64,000 nucleotides of DNA. Source: Flavobacterium sp. N3904 (GTDB taxonomy: Bacteria > Bacteroidota > Bacteroidia > Flavobacteriales > Flavobacteriaceae). The notes below the pieces were generated by a model, which saw nothing but the letters and a program-made list of their open reading frames with translations, had not been told where the DNA came from and did no database searches. The stretch covers positions 2,087,501 to 2,151,500 of the forward strand of contig NZ_CP110009.1 in the NCBI RefSeq assembly GCF_025947305.1, read 5' to 3'. The position numbers and the translations under genes were made by a program. Shown piece by piece: positions 62,217 through 64,000 of this stretch. The stretch's first letter is position 1. Each line of letters starts with the position of its first letter.

Positions 62217-63165
62217 ACTCTCTTTGTTCAAGTTCTACTTCGACTGGAGCTTTCTTACCGTGCTCTTCAATCTGCATTGCTTTTGCTTTTTCAACAGCAT
62301 CTCCAAATCTTATCATTTCATTATTAGAATAAGCTTTTATACTTTTCAAATCATCGTATAAATCAGGTGTTTCAACCTTTTGCACTTGAGAAGGATCAAC
62401 AATTCCATAACATCCGAAAGTCCCTCCCAATATCGGTTTACCATCTGGTGTTTCATACCAGCCACTAACATGAAATTTGCAATACTTTGCGAAATCACCT
62501 TTTCTTGTTGCTTCAGGACCTAAATCACTCATAATATTACCTTTGACAATATAAGAATTTAATCGTTCTGACAGAGGTGAAAATATCGGAGATATTGTAT
62601 ATGAAGGCAAACCAGAACCATGATCGTTTGATTTTGAACTTTCGATTATTAATTTCCTACTATCTGCCTGATCTGATGAATGATTTGACAAAATAAAATT
62701 TCCTTTTTTATTAGTTCCAATTTCAATAAATCCATCTCTTGTTGCATTAAACTTTCCAATCTCGGTTTCAACACCTTGTCCATTGGTATACAATACTTGA
62801 ACTTCATATACCTTAACTTTCAAACTTGTAAAAATATTTGAGACTCCATATATTGCAACTTTAGTATAACCAACTTCGACGTCTGTCACTTTAATTTTAG
62901 GTTCTTGTCCTTCTATTTCAGTAGCATCTATGACTCTATTTCCGCTAAATGCATAAGAAGAATAATAAGGATATTTTCTAAATAATGGATCAACACTAAA
63001 AAACCTTCCCACCCTCGGGTCATGCATCCTAAAGGTATAATTCAACGAATTTCCTTCGCCTTTGAGCTCGTTATCTTTCTCCTGTCCTTGGAAGCCATAA
63101 CGATAATCATTAGGAGTAACCACTTTTCCAGGGTTTGGCACTAGCATTCCAAAAGGATAGTAATC
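62167..63165 (-). pseudogene. Orphan RHS tip B (silent toxin cassette, no start codon)
   Basis: About 332 codons on the minus strand, starting in the middle of an RHS core with no shell in front. The in-frame codons before it are TAA CGA TTG; a TTG start is the only possibility. RHS core: YRYGFQGQEKDNELKGEG, FRMHDPRVGRFFSVDPLFRK, then the variable tip of about 255 residues. The tip contains KFHVSGW and, 16 residues after the His, a TFGC (GGTFGCYGIVDP), close to the H-x16-[ST]-x-GC arrangement of YkuD L,D-transpeptidases, so a peptidoglycan-acting toxin is possible. It shares with tip A the 71-bp entry block, inverted. An inversion would put it in frame behind the shell. Confidence 0.75.
63095..63165 (-). 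repeat. 71-bp inverted repeat, copy 2 (entry of tip B)
   Basis: Identical to 58572-58642 in reverse complement. Identity ends abruptly at both sides (CTCA|GATTAC versus ATTG|GATTAC; TTATGG|GTTT versus TTATGG|CTTC). Confidence 0.95.
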
Positions 63166-63251
63166 CAATCGTTAGTTTGGTCAATGAATACAGGGGTTGA
63201 TTTGTGTAAGAACGCATGTTAAAAATGCGTTTTAAGGCAATTTTCGCCTTT

Positions 63252-63259
63252 CAAAAGTA
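63252..63259 (-). promoter_or_regulatory. -7-like box pointing toward orphan tip B
   Basis: Minus-strand TACTTTTG matches TAnnTTTG and lies about 87 bases before the first tip B codon. No -33 found at the right spacing. Confidence 0.25.
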
Positions 63260-63700
63260 CAAAAAAAGAGCAGGTTATTTGTCTAAAATAATCAATTTTG
63301 TATCGTTGGTCTGCAATTTATGAACACCCTGCTCTGCGATTCTGAAAGCTTTCGGAACCCGACTTCGAAATTTTTTAAATTTTCTTGTAAGATGTAAATC
63401 TAGTAAAAGTCTCCCGACTTTTGCTATGAATTTTTTTAAGAATTAAAAATAGTTCAGAGATTTTAAAAATAAACGATGATAGAACACAAATTTTATTTGG
63501 TAAAAGAAATAGGGTTCAGAACATCACAATTGGGCTTTTAAGAACATTTTTTAAAAAAAGTGCAAGTCGGGAAACTTTACATCGCGGGGAAAATGCGATG
63601 AAAAAAAATGAAAAGAGTGTAGCTGCTATTAAAATTTTAGGGCAATTTTTTTATCGGGTTGGTAGAGAATTTCAGTAAGATAGGATTTTATTGTTTTTTT

Positions 63701-63903
63701 AACCCGTTGGGTGAAATTATTTTTTACCACATAGAAACATAGAATTTATACTTTTTAAAAGAAAGAAAGAGACGTTTTACTATTCACATAGCTATTCTAT
63801 GTGTGAAATAGTGCTATTTCTATTTATTCTTTGCGTATTTAGCATTAATCTATGATTCTATGTGGTTAATTTTTTATTTTATTTGAATTTCACCCAACGG
63901 GTT
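63701..63903. repeat. ~203-bp palindrome with AACCCGTTGGGTGAAATT ends
   Basis: AACCCGTTGGGTGAAATT at 63701-63718 is perfectly inverted at 63886-63903. Next to the ends, TACCACATAGAAACATAGA pairs with TCTATGATTCTATGTGGTTA, and the centre has TTCACATAG/CTATGTGTGAA. A nested three-hairpin element, non-coding. Confidence 0.8.
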
Positions 63904-64000
63904 TTTTTAATTTGCTTTGAACTGTTTTAGATATAATAGTATAGTTCGTAAAACGGTCTTCTTAGTTAGCGCAATGCTAAAAAAAAACAGCTGCAATATT

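Larger units (their letters stand above)
63169..64000. other. Gene-free region beyond the orphan tip
   Basis: 832 bases without a credible gene. Contents: a hairpin AACGCAT...ATGCGTT near 63212-63230, a leftward -7-like box (TACTTTTG, minus strand 63252-63259), an AAGGC...GCCTT palindrome, a loose inverted repeat GATGTAAA..TCCCGACTT (63391-63420 against 63565-63585), and the palindrome at 63701-63903. These could be remains of an insertion sequence. Confidence 0.5.

Noticed and set aside
63095..63168. Tip B as an independently translated gene from a TTG start
   Set aside because: The only possible start is the TTG directly before the homologous block, with stop codons just upstream and no signal peptide; a silent cassette is more likely.

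Overview
The window looks like chromosomal DNA of a Flavobacterium-type bacterium (phylum Bacteroidota). Evidence: low GC; many starts without a Shine-Dalgarno sequence; several flavobacterial -7 boxes (TAnnTTTG); a secreted protease with a type IX secretion (T9SS) C-terminal sorting domain; giant Bacteroidota-style RHS proteins; and several intergenic palindrome families. No rRNA, tRNA or CRISPR array was seen.

Layout. 1-7.3 kb is mostly housekeeping: a partial YigZ/IMPACT protein, a HAD phosphatase, RibD, a GNAT acetyltransferase, PrmC, a four-helix-bundle protein flanked by degenerate repeat arrays, an ABC permease and HisS. 7.4-11.0 kb is an accessory island: a 21-bp tandem repeat that reads as a heptapeptide-repeat mini-ORF, a RuvC-like protein coupled to a Ser/Thr kinase, a HEPN-motif protein and an Abi-alpha (DUF4393) protein. 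The last three are followed by related attC-like palindromic repeats, which suggests gene cassettes of a defence type. 11.0-17.2 kb holds a secreted esterase, two structured intergenic elements, an ice-binding lipoprotein, an OmpA-family barrel protein and a K+ channel. 17.4-28.9 kb is a minus-strand type II secretion/type IV pilus-like operon with PilP/GspC-, PilO-, PilM-N-like parts, secretin, ATPase, prepilin peptidase, GspF and four pseudopilins, followed upstream by a T9SS-sorted metalloprotease.

32.1-60.0 kb is one long plus-strand operon: OmpH-like chaperone, lipoprotein, RHS component A, two tandem LRR proteins (the second with a vWA domain and what looks like the missing C-terminus of component A), an exported protein, a 3582-residue RHS shell carrying toxin tip A, and a membrane protein likely to be its immunity factor.

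60.3-63.2 kb is the most striking part. A tyrosine recombinase sits inside ~59-bp inverted repeats. Beyond it, on the opposite strand, lies a promoter-proximal but start-less second RHS tip (tip B) with its own exported candidate immunity gene. The entry point of tip B is a 71-bp block identical to, and inverted relative to, the block where tip A joins the shell. Inversion between the two blocks would exchange toxin plus immunity in frame. I read this as a putative invertible RHS toxin-tip switch. The inversion itself is inference; the repeats, orientations and frames are visible in the sequence.
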